This document shows, in pieces, positions 1 to 7,526 of a stretch of DNA of 24,682 bases; position 1 is the stretch's first letter; every line of letters begins with the position of its first letter. The notes below the pieces were generated by a model. That model ran no database searches. It was not told the DNA's origin and saw only the letters and a list, made by a program, of their open reading frames with translations. The stretch covers positions 1 through 24,682 of the forward strand of contig JAUYQE010000070.1 of NCBI GenBank assembly GCA_030695605.1, given 5' to 3'. Both the position numbers and the translations under genes were made by a program. Source of the DNA: Nanobdellota archaeon (GTDB lineage Archaea; Nanobdellota; Nanobdellia; Woesearchaeales; GW2011-AR9).

Positions 1-1
1 C

Positions 2-370
2 ATTATCCGCATCGAAGACAAGCAGGAATTCCTGCGGCGCATGCACGAGACGGTTTTAGCACGGATTGCCTTGAAGCAGGGGAAGCAGAAGCTGAAGCAG
101 GAACAGGAATTTTCCTATCAGCGCTTTTGGGAAGAGCTGCAGAAGAAGCGGGACGACGAGAAAGACCTGCTGCAGGAAAATCTGAAGATGGAAATCTGGG
201 CATTGAAAGATGTTCCCGTTTACGTGAAAGAAGAGCTGGTGCGCTTTATCACCGATGGAAATATGCGCAAAGATGTTTTAGAACAGCTGCGGAAGGATGA
301 GGGAATGATGCAGAGCTGGACGGAAGAATTGCGGGCGTTTGTGAAAATGAAAATTGAAGAAGTGGTGTGA
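2..370 (+). CDS. Coiled-coil protein, 3' end only
   Basis: The frame is already open at the left edge of the window, so this is the C-terminal part (about 122 residues) of a longer gene. The visible part is highly charged, rich in Lys, Glu and Gln, and has no Cys or membrane segment. It looks like a long helix or coiled coil (residues KQGKQKLKQEQEF, then ELQKKRDDEKDLLQENLKME). It ends in a helical segment with the pattern VPVYVKEELVRFITDG. I do not recognise a family. Its GC content resembles the genes after position 5000 rather than the AT-rich genes that follow, so it probably belongs to the resident genome on the left flank of the accessory island. Confidence 0.65.
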   Translation: MIRIEDKQEFLRRMHETVLARIALKQGKQKLKQEQEFSYQRFWEELQKKRDDEKDLLQENLKMEIWALKDVPVYVKEELVRFITDGNMRKDVLEQLRKDEGMMQSWTEELRAFVKMKIEEVV

Positions 371-450
371 GGGGAGCTAGTTGATGGTAAGTGAAATTTT
401 GGCGATACTTTTTCGATGCAAGAAATGAAACAATGAGTTCAGTTCTGCAC

Positions 451-476
451 AGAAAATAAGTCATTGCTTATTTTCT
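451..476. repeat. 10-bp perfect inverted repeat upstream of the restriction gene
   Basis: AGAAAATAAG (451-460) and CTTATTTTCT (467-476) are exact reverse complements separated by a 6-nt spacer. The repeat lies in the 241-bp gene-free stretch between the coiled-coil gene and the restriction endonuclease. It could act as a transcription-end hairpin for the upstream gene or as a symmetric protein-binding site. The right arm has a T-rich stretch but no long T run follows. Apart from this repeat and the Shine-Dalgarno site before the endonuclease, I see nothing identifiable in 371-611. Confidence 0.5.
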
Positions 477-611
477 TGTGATAAAAGCACGCCTCGACTT
501 CTTGATATGGTTGCTTTTGTTGAGCTATTAACAGAAACTAGAAAATTGAAAACTTCGCCCAACATTCGCTAAACAAAATTTTTTTGATGAATCGACGAGG
601 GAGGAATCGGA

Positions 612-1436
612 ATGGAATTTATTCAAAAACTTTATAATCAAGACTGTGTTTTTAAGCGGGATATGCCAATAAACACAAACCAAGCTAATGGAATCAAAGC
701 ATTACTTCGAGTGAAGATCAAAGACAAACTGAAAACATATGAGCGAGAGACTAGTTCTATGCCCTTTCTTGCTAAACTTATGCAAGACACCGAAAAAGTG
801 GCTGCTTATTCATTCATCCATTCTCTGGCCACCACTTTAGGAATGTCAATGTATGAACAGATTGCTGAGATAATCGCTAAACCGTATTTTGACATAGCTA
901 AAGTAGGCTATGATGTTGAGGGAACTATTTCTACGGAAGAAAACACAACAATCGCTAGCATAATGCAGGAAATGAAAAATAAATCAAGAACTGTGAACAA
1001 AGATAAAGAAATCGCAGAGATATTAAAGTGTAAAAATTCTAATGGAACTAATCTTAAAATAAGAGCCGACCTGTTTCTAAAACGAGGAAATGATGAATTT
1101 TACATTGAAATAAAAACTGCAAAACCCAATATTGATGTATTCAATAAATCAAAACAGAAATTATTAGAATGGGTTGCTCTCAGAAAAAAGAAAGTTACAA
1201 CAATATTGGCTATTCCTTATAATCCCTACCATCCCGAGCCATATACAAGATTTACGTTACAGGGGGTTCTTGATGAAGAAAAAGAGCTTTATGTTGCGGA
1301 TAAATTCTGGAACTTTTTGGGCGGAAAAAATACATATGAAGAACTGCTAAACATTTTTGATGAAGTTGGGAAAGAATTCAAGAGCCAGATTCAGGCAAAG
1401 ATAAAAGAAGTGGCTAAAGAGAAAATGGGATTATAA
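612..1436 (+). CDS. Type II restriction endonuclease, TdeIII-like (PD-(D/E)XK)
   Basis: A 274-residue protein whose core reads RADLFLKRGNDEFYIEIKTAKP, a classic PD-(D/E)XK nuclease arrangement with Asp153 followed by Glu166-Ile-Lys168. The N-terminal sequence and this core resemble the RE_TdeIII (PF09520) type II endonucleases, which I recall as cutting GGNCC-type sites. The recognition site here cannot be read from sequence. It would cut unmodified DNA in the cytoplasm. A strong Shine-Dalgarno run (GAGGGAGGA, 597-605) sits 6-7 nt before the ATG. The gene converges on a DNA methyltransferase and the two share the palindrome TTATAA (1431-1436), which supplies both stop codons. That pairing supports an R-M system. 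The gene is AT-rich compared with the genes after 5000, consistent with acquisition by transfer. Confidence 0.8.
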   Translation: MEFIQKLYNQDCVFKRDMPINTNQANGIKALLRVKIKDKLKTYERETSSMPFLAKLMQDTEKVAAYSFIHSLATTLGMSMYEQIAEIIAKPYFDIAKVGYDVEGTISTEENTTIASIMQEMKNKSRTVNKDKEIAEILKCKNSNGTNLKIRADLFLKRGNDEFYIEIKTAKPNIDVFNKSKQKLLEWVALRKKKVTTILAIPYNPYHPEPYTRFTLQGVLDEEKELYVADKFWNFLGGKNTYEELLNIFDEVGKEFKSQIQAKIKEVAKEKMGL

Positions 1437-3026
1437 TTTTTTCATGTGAAATATAATCTCGGCATATGGCTGTCTGTCTCTTTCCGTTCTATTTAATACC
1501 GGTCGTTTAAATTTATTCACTATTTTCAACCCACTTTTCTCAGCAATTCTGGGATAAAGATTATATTTATCATTAGCAACAATAAAGAAATTTCCGTTAT
1601 CTTTTACGAACTCACCAATATTAAGAAGAACTTTACTTATTCCTTCAACATATTCCTCTATTGCTTGCTTTCCTTGCCCTTTGTACAACGGCCCTATTTC
1701 TAAATCGTCTTTTCTCACAATCTCAAATAATTCATAGGCATAAGCATGCTGTTCATGGTAATCAATTTGACCAACATAGGGAGGAGAAGAAAATACCCCA
1801 TCTATCTTCTGTTTTAGAAGCAAATTACGAAATTCTTTATTTTTAGTCTGTTCAAAAATATTAACCTCTCTTGAATCACCATGAATCACTTCACTATGGA
1901 CTTCTTTTCTTAATCGTGCAAATTCTTTAATTCTACTGACTGTATCGTAAGTATTTTTTCTCAAATGGGGTAGCACGGTATTAATTGGAGTACAAATTTT
2001 CCCATGCTTACGGCAATAGTAAGGTCCAACTTGGGGCTCTTTTAACGTTGCAAGATCCGAATGAGTTGTGGAACGACAAGAACGAGCGGTTCTGCTTAAA
2101 ACAATTCTCATTATATTCCTTGTTTTTTCATCGTCTACTCTTTCCATTAGTTTAAGATAATAAAATAATTCCTGCTTGATTCTCTTGGGAAACCATTTTG
2201 AGAGGAAGCTGGACATCTCTCTCTCATTGGCGAGGTGAGATTTATCTTTAGTTCCATTTTTTTCAAAAAAATCTTTATTCTCTTTAAGAAATAGTCTTAA
2301 TTTCTCTTCAGCATATCCTTTTTCTTTAACTTTCCCTTCTCTAATCCAATGCTTAAATTCCGAGGGGAAGTACCTCTTATTAAACTCCGATAAGCGCTCT
2401 TTAAGTTGCATATCAAAAGAATCATCAAATGTTGATTCACTAAATTGCCATAATTTGTCTAAAGCGTTCTTTAATTTAAAGTCCAATTGAAAAATATCAT
2501 AATTATCTAACTTCACGCTTGAAATTAGACAGTTAAAACCAGAAACATCAATTCCAATAGAATTTAAACCTAACTCCGATGCTTGAATTAATGTCGTTCC
2601 GCTTCCCATAAATGGATCTAATACTGTTTCTCCTTTGTGAAAGAAGATTTCTTTTTTCAGATGATTGATATTCTCATCCAGGAAATATTCCACTAATTGA
2701 GGAATAAACTTTCCTTTATACGGATGTAAACGGTGAACGTGCTTAGTGGTATCTACCTCCCTCAAATTATCAAAAGAAAGTCCCCAATCTAAATCTTTTC
2801 CAAGTTTATTTTTCCAAGAATCTTGTTTTCGAATAACAAATTTATCATAATATTCTTGTAATTCTTCTTTATTTACTTTTACTTTTCTAGTTTCATCAGG
2901 ATATTTGTGAATTTTACCGTATTGAACTAAATAAGTGATATTGGTCGGTGTAACTATTCTTCCCAGATATTCGCTAGCCCAATTGGAAGCCTCTTGAACG
3001 GAAACTAACATCTTATTTTCCTCCAT
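1431..3026 (-). CDS. DNA methyltransferase (N6-adenine/N4-cytosine type) with N-terminal HTH-like segment
   Basis: A 531-residue S-adenosylmethionine-dependent DNA methyltransferase, the modification half of the R-M pair. Motif X (LHPYKGKFIPQ, about 100-110) is followed by motif I DPFMGSGTT (137-145), motif II ending IGID (157-160), a roughly 250-residue insert that probably contains target recognition, HGDSR (382-386) and catalytic motif IV SSPPY (413-417). The SPPY motif marks an amino (N4/N6) methyltransferase, not a 5mC enzyme. Residues 7-62 (LVSVQEASNWASEYLG... then KVNKEELQEYYDKF) look like an excisionase/MerR-type winged helix placed in front of the catalytic domain. The insert has a Cys pair, C338 and C345. 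The start ATG overlaps the end of the upstream RHH gene, so translation is probably coupled. Confidence 0.88.
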   Translation of the reverse strand: MEENKMLVSVQEASNWASEYLGRIVTPTNITYLVQYGKIHKYPDETRKVKVNKEELQEYYDKFVIRKQDSWKNKLGKDLDWGLSFDNLREVDTTKHVHRLHPYKGKFIPQLVEYFLDENINHLKKEIFFHKGETVLDPFMGSGTTLIQASELGLNSIGIDVSGFNCLISSVKLDNYDIFQLDFKLKNALDKLWQFSESTFDDSFDMQLKERLSEFNKRYFPSEFKHWIREGKVKEKGYAEEKLRLFLKENKDFFEKNGTKDKSHLANEREMSSFLSKWFPKRIKQELFYYLKLMERVDDEKTRNIMRIVLSRTARSCRSTTHSDLATLKEPQVGPYYCRKHGKICTPINTVLPHLRKNTYDTVSRIKEFARLRKEVHSEVIHGDSREVNIFEQTKNKEFRNLLLKQKIDGVFSSPPYVGQIDYHEQHAYAYELFEIVRKDDLEIGPLYKGQGKQAIEEYVEGISKVLLNIGEFVKDNGNFFIVANDKYNLYPRIAEKSGLKIVNKFKRPVLNRTERDRQPYAEIIFHMKKL

Positions 3027-3153
3027 TTTTTATTTTATCTTCCATAAAAACTTCTATACTTCTGGAAAGTGCTATTGCATTTTTTTTGCAGAATTCTCTA
3101 TACTTTTCGTAAGTACTTTCATCAAGACTTAAAGTAACATTCTTTTGACTCAT
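3013..3153 (-). CDS. Small ribbon-helix-helix protein, candidate R-M controller
   Basis: A 46-residue protein beginning MSQKNVTLSLDESTYEKYRE and continuing through a hydrophobic, charged helix (IALSRSIEVFMEDKIK). A short beta strand (NVTLSLD) followed by two amphipathic helices is the ribbon-helix-helix pattern of CopG/Arc-type DNA-binding proteins. The ATG is preceded by a strong Shine-Dalgarno site (GAGGGGG, 5-6 nt spacing). Its stop codon lies inside the methyltransferase gene: the two overlap by 14 nt in different frames, so the pair is probably co-translated. RHH proteins bind operators and repress, so autoregulation of methyltransferase expression is a natural inference. It could also be an antitoxin-like protein, but I see no partner toxin. 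Confidence 0.75.
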   Translation of the reverse strand: MSQKNVTLSLDESTYEKYREFCKKNAIALSRSIEVFMEDKIKNGGK

Positions 3154-3198
3154 CTTAACCCCCTCTTTAAATGGATACAAATGTTTACGAATGAGCAG

Positions 3199-3209
3199 CT
3201 ATATAAACT
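3199..3209 (-). promoter_or_regulatory. TATA box for the RHH-methyltransferase pair
   Basis: On the minus strand the sequence reads AGTTTATATAG. It is centred about 51 nt before the RHH start codon, giving an expected leader of roughly 25 nt that contains the GAGGGGG Shine-Dalgarno site. The RHH and methyltransferase genes therefore appear to have their own promoter within the minus-strand cluster. Confidence 0.55.
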
Positions 3210-3236
3210 TTTTGGGCCACTGAATGGTAATTACTT

Positions 3237-3815
3237 TCAAATCTTTCTTGGTTTGCCAAGTTCTTTAATATCGCTGTCCAAACAGCATTTTTTGTATTTT
3301 ATCCCAGAACCGCATGGACAGGGTTCATTACGACCAATCTTTCTTTTTTCAGAAGAAAGTGCTCTTTCCCTTTCTAACACATTGTGGGGCTCAAAATATT
3401 CTAAATTATGTTTATCAAGAATTGAGGCCATTTTCTCTGCGCTTTCTTTATTTGCAGAGAACATAATCATTCCGGAAAAAACATAAGAGAAAAAATTACT
3501 ACCCATTAAAGCATAACTTATCTCTAAATCTTCATCAAAAAATAAACCTTTATCTTCTTTCAAAAGCAATAAATTTTTCTTTGCTTCTTCTTTACTCATT
3601 TCGCTAAAATCTTTAATAATGCCATTATCTGTCTTTACAACTATTAAATTATCATCGCTGATAAAATCAAGAAGTGCTTGCCTAATGGCATTGTGATCTT
3701 GTTCTCTGCCTAGTATCGGAAAGTCTTTTAGCTCTATATAATGAGTAAAACCAAATGCTTTCTCCAATTCCCTATTTTTCTTTCCTATTAATGAAAGATG
3801 TTCATTCGAAACCAC
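3237..3815 (-). CDS. SEC-C motif protein
   Basis: A 192-residue protein. The C-terminus carries a textbook SEC-C zinc motif, RNEPCPCGSGIKYKKCC (162-178; C166, C168, C177, C178), known from SecA tails and many stand-alone proteins. The N-terminal 150 residues are unassigned; they show an alpha/beta pattern without catalytic motifs I recognise. The start is GTG, with GAGGTGG about 8 nt upstream lying inside the end of the preceding nuclease gene. The two genes are only 4 nt apart, which implies one transcript. SEC-C domains are often appended to proteins in defence or mobile contexts, so this may work with the upstream nuclease, but no function can be stated. Confidence 0.75.
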   Translation of the reverse strand: MVSNEHLSLIGKKNRELEKAFGFTHYIELKDFPILGREQDHNAIRQALLDFISDDNLIVVKTDNGIIKDFSEMSKEEAKKNLLLLKEDKGLFFDEDLEISYALMGSNFFSYVFSGMIMFSANKESAEKMASILDKHNLEYFEPHNVLERERALSSEKRKIGRNEPCPCGSGIKYKKCCLDSDIKELGKPRKI

Positions 3816-3819
3816 AGTT

Positions 3820-4968
3820 TTACCACCTCTTGCTTAAACGTACCATCCAGCCCTGTTCGGTCTTAATTCTCTCCAAAATGTCTGTATCAACCTCTCTTTT
3901 TGTAATTTTTGATAGCAATTTAGGGTAATTTATGGTAAAGACGTCTAACCCTTTTATTCGCAATAATCTTGTGAATTCTTCTGTCTTAGGGTATTCAATT
4001 TTATCATATGGCTTAACGGCGGCTTTCTTCTCCGTTCCCCAGACCACTTCAATCCCTTTCTGCTGGGCGAAACGAATTATCTTCTCACGCAATTCTTCTA
4101 TCTTAGAAGCATTTTCTTTTTCTTGTTCATCAAGTTTAGTCAATGCATCAACCATTTTTAGCCCATCATCATCTTTAAACTGCTCTGGCGTCTTTTGTTC
4201 TAACTCTATTTCATGTTTCCATGCTGGGCAAAGAACTTTAAATTTACACCAGTTACAAAGAATATCTACATTCGTAGGAAATTCTTGGCAGTTCTCAATC
4301 TCTGAGATTAATTCTTCAGTGCTTTTCTTTAATTCTATCAGTTGGTCGTGGCTTCGCTCAGAAACCATCTCTTTATCAAAAGCCAAGAAATACCAAACAA
4401 GCTTAACATTTTTGGCATCTGGGAACTTTTGTTTAACCCACAAAGAATACATTGCTAATTGTCTGTCCTCATCTAATTCTTCTTGCGGTTTAAGAGAATT
4501 GTTTGTCTTATAATCACAAACATAATAATTCCCTTCCTTATCACATGCAAGTCGGTCAATCCTGATATGATATTGGTGGTCATTCTCCAAGTCTAAGAAA
4601 TCTTGTGTTTCTAAACCGATGGTTTTCCATTGATCAAATGGTTTGTAATGGCCATAATAATCTGCTATGAATTTCTTTCCCATTTCTCTATAATTTTCAG
4701 GAGTATATTCTTTCTTAACGATAAGAACGTTATCAGTCCATTGTTCGTTCCACAAATTTTCAAAGAAAGATAGTAGTTCCTCTTTACTATTCCTCTTTTG
4801 ATATTTCAAATCTTTATGGAGTTTTTCTAAAGTCTCATGGACTAACTTTCCCATAAACGTCTCTACTGTGTCAGGAACGTCTACTTTAACTTTATCTATG
4901 TACTGCAATTTGTACTTGTATCTACACTGCTGAAACGTTCCTAATTTTGAATGAGAGTAACTAACCAT
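3820..4968 (-). CDS. RecB/Cas4-like PD-(D/E)XK nuclease with four-cysteine (Fe-S type) frame
   Basis: A 382-residue protein of the PDDEXK_1 (RecB-like) superfamily. It begins with SYSHSKLGTFQQCRYKYKL (3-21), the usual opening of these nucleases. The active-site set is His44 (KLVHETLEKL), Asp138 (IRIDRL), Asp152-Tyr-Lys154 (CDYKT), Gln170 and Tyr174 (DRQLAMYSLW). Cys15 plus Cys238, Cys241 and Cys247 (CNWCKFKVLC) match the split four-cysteine cluster seen in Cas4, AddB and Dna2-type nucleases, so a 4Fe-4S cluster is expected. After about 255 there is a coiled-coil segment and a C-terminal domain of about 90 residues that I do not recognise. No cas1, cas2, helicase or CRISPR array is nearby, so it is not assignable as Cas4. 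It leads the minus-strand cluster with the SEC-C protein. Confidence 0.85.
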   Translation of the reverse strand: MVSYSHSKLGTFQQCRYKYKLQYIDKVKVDVPDTVETFMGKLVHETLEKLHKDLKYQKRNSKEELLSFFENLWNEQWTDNVLIVKKEYTPENYREMGKKFIADYYGHYKPFDQWKTIGLETQDFLDLENDHQYHIRIDRLACDKEGNYYVCDYKTNNSLKPQEELDEDRQLAMYSLWVKQKFPDAKNVKLVWYFLAFDKEMVSERSHDQLIELKKSTEELISEIENCQEFPTNVDILCNWCKFKVLCPAWKHEIELEQKTPEQFKDDDGLKMVDALTKLDEQEKENASKIEELREKIIRFAQQKGIEVVWGTEKKAAVKPYDKIEYPKTEEFTRLLRIKGLDVFTINYPKLLSKITKREVDTDILERIKTEQGWMVRLSKRW

Positions 4969-5010
4969 ATTTTTCTGCTAAAAACAGACTTAACATTTAA
5001 AACATTACTA

Positions 5011-5343
5011 CTAAAATCCCGATTCCCGCCCCACAATCTCCTCCAGCGAAATCCCATACGTCCCCAACATCCCATAAAACATGCCGACTAATTGCTTCTT
5101 GTTCCGCTGGTAAAATCCAGAGGGAAGCTTCATCTCATTCATCTGATGGAAATCCATAATCCAACGCCGGACCATGCCGTAGGTAACACACGGATTTTCC
5201 GTCATGCCGGGAACATGATAGCGGCGTGGAGGCTGCTCCGTCGGTACTGACTCATACTGTACGGCTTCTTCCAGTGATGAAGCTACTGCCACCTCACGCA
5301 GAGGAGCATAGGCATCCTGAAATTCCAGTTCCAGCTGCTTCAT
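5011..5343 (-). CDS. Small unknown protein coupled to the radical SAM gene
   Basis: A 110-residue soluble protein that I do not recognise. The first half is Glu/Pro-rich and probably disordered (SVPTEQPPRRYHVPG). The second half is helical with a conserved-looking stretch RRWIMDFHQMNEMKLPSGFY and GMFYGMLGTYGISLEEIVG. Its ATG overlaps the stop codon of the upstream radical SAM gene in the sequence ATGA, so the two are translationally coupled and probably act together. There is one Cys. GC content is clearly higher than in the nuclease gene downstream, so the right edge of the accessory island lies between about 4970 and 5010. Confidence 0.6.
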   Translation of the reverse strand: MKQLELEFQDAYAPLREVAVASSLEEAVQYESVPTEQPPRRYHVPGMTENPCVTYGMVRRWIMDFHQMNEMKLPSGFYQRNKKQLVGMFYGMLGTYGISLEEIVGRESGF

Positions 5344-6551
5344 AGCATTTCCCCCACAAAGATGTTGTGCTTGTCACGGGTAATCCGCACATGGATCTTT
5401 TTCCCTTTCTGCAGCGGCACGCCGGGAACGGAAATCGTGCGGCCTTTCGCCACCGCAATGACCGAGTTCGGAAAGCGGTCCCGGCAGGTGATTATAGCCG
5501 TGACCTCCTCCCCGACGGAAAAAGGCTTGGGTAATTCTTTCGTTTCTTTCACCCGGAAATCTTCTTTTGACCAGCGGAGCTTGAGGCCATGCTTCTTTTC
5601 CCAGGCGTCGAGTAATGCATAAAACTCTTCCCAGGGAATTTCTTCCGCCGGCTTGCGGCCCGTCTTATAGCGCAAGAAATTCTGGATGCCCAGTTTCGGC
5701 TGCGGATCCAGGGTTTTTATCCAGGCAATGATCTTCTCCATTTCCTCTTCGTTATAGCCTTTCGTCAAGACGGGAGCAACAATGACGTTCAGCTTTTTGC
5801 TGGCGTAAGCAATAACCTCTTTCACATGCTCGATATTGTAACTTTTCACGCCCGCCAATACTTTCGCTTTCTCTGGATCGAGTGCATCCAACGAGAGATT
5901 CAGCTGTAGTTTGGTGCATGCAGCGAGGCGATCAATTTTGTCTTTATTCAGCAGCGTGCCGTTGGTGTCGATAGAGATAGTATGTATTTGTTCCCTAGCC
6001 TGCAAATCCGCAAAAAGCAGTTCGAGATCCGCATAGAGGAAAGGCTCGCCCTGCACGCCGATATGCACTTCGACGGGCTCCGCGACAAAAGCCAGCAGCT
6101 TGTCCAATTCTTCAAGCAGATAGTCTTTTTCAACCACAAAATCCTGCTTCGTCGAAGAAAGCCCTTCGGAAATCGAGCAATACACGCAATCGAGATTGCA
6201 GGACGTCACCGGCTTTATTTCGATGATGGACGAATTCCGGTAAACGATCCCGAAAGTCACGTGGCCGAACAGCGGAATGCCGGAATGGCGATGCACGTAC
6301 GTGGCGGGGTTGCCCGTCAGCTTGGTTTTGAGCGTTTCAAAATATTTGGCTAAGAGAAAAGAGAATTTTTTTTCCACCTTTTCCGCATCTGGGTGCTGAA
6401 ACTGCAGCGTCTGGGGATCTGCTACAGAGAAAAGCGCAATCTGCTCGATCTCTGGCTTCGGGATGGATGTAGAAAAAAGGCGGAGGAGCGTTACCTCTAA
6501 GAATGCATCCCGCTCGGCAAAAGAGAGCGTTTCAAAATGCAAAGGAACCAT
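5340..6551 (-). CDS. Radical SAM protein with C-terminal TRAM-like domain
   Basis: A 403-residue protein. The 4Fe-4S/SAM motif is TSCNLDCVYCS (CxxxCxxC), followed by GVQGEPFLY, matching the usual GGEP position, and IDTNGTLL for SAM binding. The core is a MoaA/NifB-like radical SAM barrel. The last 60 residues (KPFSVGEEVTAIIT... then KGRTISVPGV and KKIHVRITRD) resemble a TRAM beta-barrel, an RNA-binding module, which suggests an RNA substrate, but the reaction is unknown. The N-terminal 100 residues form a separate alpha-helical domain. I chose the ATG at 6551 over an in-frame TTG nine bases upstream because a TATA box sits 26 nt before the ATG, fitting a leaderless transcript. Confidence 0.85.
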   Translation of the reverse strand: MVPLHFETLSFAERDAFLEVTLLRLFSTSIPKPEIEQIALFSVADPQTLQFQHPDAEKVEKKFSFLLAKYFETLKTKLTGNPATYVHRHSGIPLFGHVTFGIVYRNSSIIEIKPVTSCNLDCVYCSISEGLSSTKQDFVVEKDYLLEELDKLLAFVAEPVEVHIGVQGEPFLYADLELLFADLQAREQIHTISIDTNGTLLNKDKIDRLAACTKLQLNLSLDALDPEKAKVLAGVKSYNIEHVKEVIAYASKKLNVIVAPVLTKGYNEEEMEKIIAWIKTLDPQPKLGIQNFLRYKTGRKPAEEIPWEEFYALLDAWEKKHGLKLRWSKEDFRVKETKELPKPFSVGEEVTAIITCRDRFPNSVIAVAKGRTISVPGVPLQKGKKIHVRITRDKHNIFVGEML

Positions 6552-6572
6552 GCGCTCCAATACGGCCGTTTC

Positions 6573-6583
6573 TTTATAAATTT
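6573..6583 (-). promoter_or_regulatory. TATA box for the radical SAM gene
   Basis: The minus strand reads TAAATTTATAA here, centred about 26 nt upstream of the chosen ATG (6551). No Shine-Dalgarno site fits in between, so a leaderless mRNA is expected. Confidence 0.6.
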
Positions 6584-6644
6584 ATGCTTAAAAATGTAAT
6601 CCGCTAGTAGTAAAACAATAGTGCTCTCTCTATGGGCGATAAAG

Positions 6645-6654
6645 TTTTATAAAG
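6645..6654 (+). promoter_or_regulatory. TATA box for the Gins51 gene
   Basis: TTTTATAAAG lies about 43 nt before the chosen ATG (6693). It implies a leader of roughly 15-18 nt containing a G-rich GGGGGTG stretch. It is divergent from the radical SAM promoter about 70 nt to the left. Confidence 0.55.
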
Positions 6655-6692
6655 AGAGGAACCCTGTCACTTTCGGGGGTGTGTTTCGAGGG

Positions 6693-7526
6693 ATGGATAA
6701 GATTAAGATTACGCTAGAGACGCTGTACGATTGCCTGCGGAACGAGAAGAAAAAAGAGGACCTGCAGAAAGTAAAAGATTCTTTCTTTGTCGATGTGGTG
6801 GCGTATCTCAAAGAGAAAAAAGCGCTGTTTGACAGCCGGAAAGAGCAGGAAGAGCTCTTCGCTACCGGCGAGCGGGAGAAACTGGCGTATGAATTGCGGA
6901 GCATCCAGCGCATCCTGAAAGAGCTGTATGATAAGCGCGAGAAGAAAGTTATCGCCATTGCCCTGAACAAGAGCCGGACCAATTCCGACCTTATTGACTT
7001 AAGCTCCATGCTTCCCGAAGAAAAGCAATTCTATCAGGAATTAACAGACACGCTGAACAAATACCGGCGCGGGATTTTATTCCGGCTGTGGCGCGCGGAA
7101 GCGCCGGACATCGCCGGAGACACGGCGCTTCTTTCACTGCCGCTCTTGAGAAGAGAAGTTGGGGCTTCCGAGATACAAACACCGCTCGCAGATGTAACAC
7201 CTTTCGCTGCTGCTTCTGAAGAATCAAATGCTGGCGAAGGAACTACTGCAAAAACCATCACGGGCGAAACCCGCGTTCCAGAACTTGCGACAGCCGCAAC
7301 AACAGAAAAAGAGAAACCGCTTTTGCAGACCGTACCCGAAGAGCCACAGATGGTTCCTATCCGCTTCCTCCAGCCCATCCCCAGCTTTGTCTGGAAAGAC
7401 CTAAAAGTCTATGGCCCGTTTGATGCGGGAGAAGAAACCCGCTTGTTTCCCGAAGTAGTAGACCTCCTCGTCCGCAAAGGGAGAGCAGAGATTCTTGCCC
7501 ATGCTCCGGAAAATTACGCTCGCTGA
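6693..7526 (+). CDS. GINS complex subunit, Gins51 type
   Basis: A 277-residue subunit of the GINS complex, which joins MCM and Cdc45/GAN in the replicative CMG helicase. The order is a helical A domain first (MDKIKITLETLYDCLRNEKK through about residue 135, ending KYRRGILFRLW), then a 70-residue Ala/Thr/Glu-rich linker. A C-terminal B domain follows (MVPIRFLQPIPSFVWKDLK, then YGPFDAGEETRLFPEVVDLL). A-then-B order identifies Gins51/Sld5-Psf1 type; Gins23 has the reverse. An upstream extension to 6621 is rejected because the conserved N-terminus begins at MDKI and the extension crosses the TATA box. The gene overlaps the following methyltransferase by 26 nt. Confidence 0.9.
   Translation: MDKIKITLETLYDCLRNEKKKEDLQKVKDSFFVDVVAYLKEKKALFDSRKEQEELFATGEREKLAYELRSIQRILKELYDKREKKVIAIALNKSRTNSDLIDLSSMLPEEKQFYQELTDTLNKYRRGILFRLWRAEAPDIAGDTALLSLPLLRREVGASEIQTPLADVTPFAAASEESNAGEGTTAKTITGETRVPELATAATTEKEKPLLQTVPEEPQMVPIRFLQPIPSFVWKDLKVYGPFDAGEETRLFPEVVDLLVRKGRAEILAHAPENYAR

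Noticed and set aside
3932..4513. 193-codon open frame opposite the RecB/Cas4-like nuclease
   Set aside because: The minus-strand frame carries a complete nuclease active site and cysteine set; the plus-strand frame has no Shine-Dalgarno site, no TATA box and a Ser/Phe-rich composition typical of an antisense shadow.
3820..4968. Assignment of the Fe-S-type nuclease as Cas4 of a CRISPR system
   Set aside because: No repeat array, cas1, cas2 or effector gene is present in the window, and the protein is longer than typical Cas4 with an unrelated C-terminal domain.
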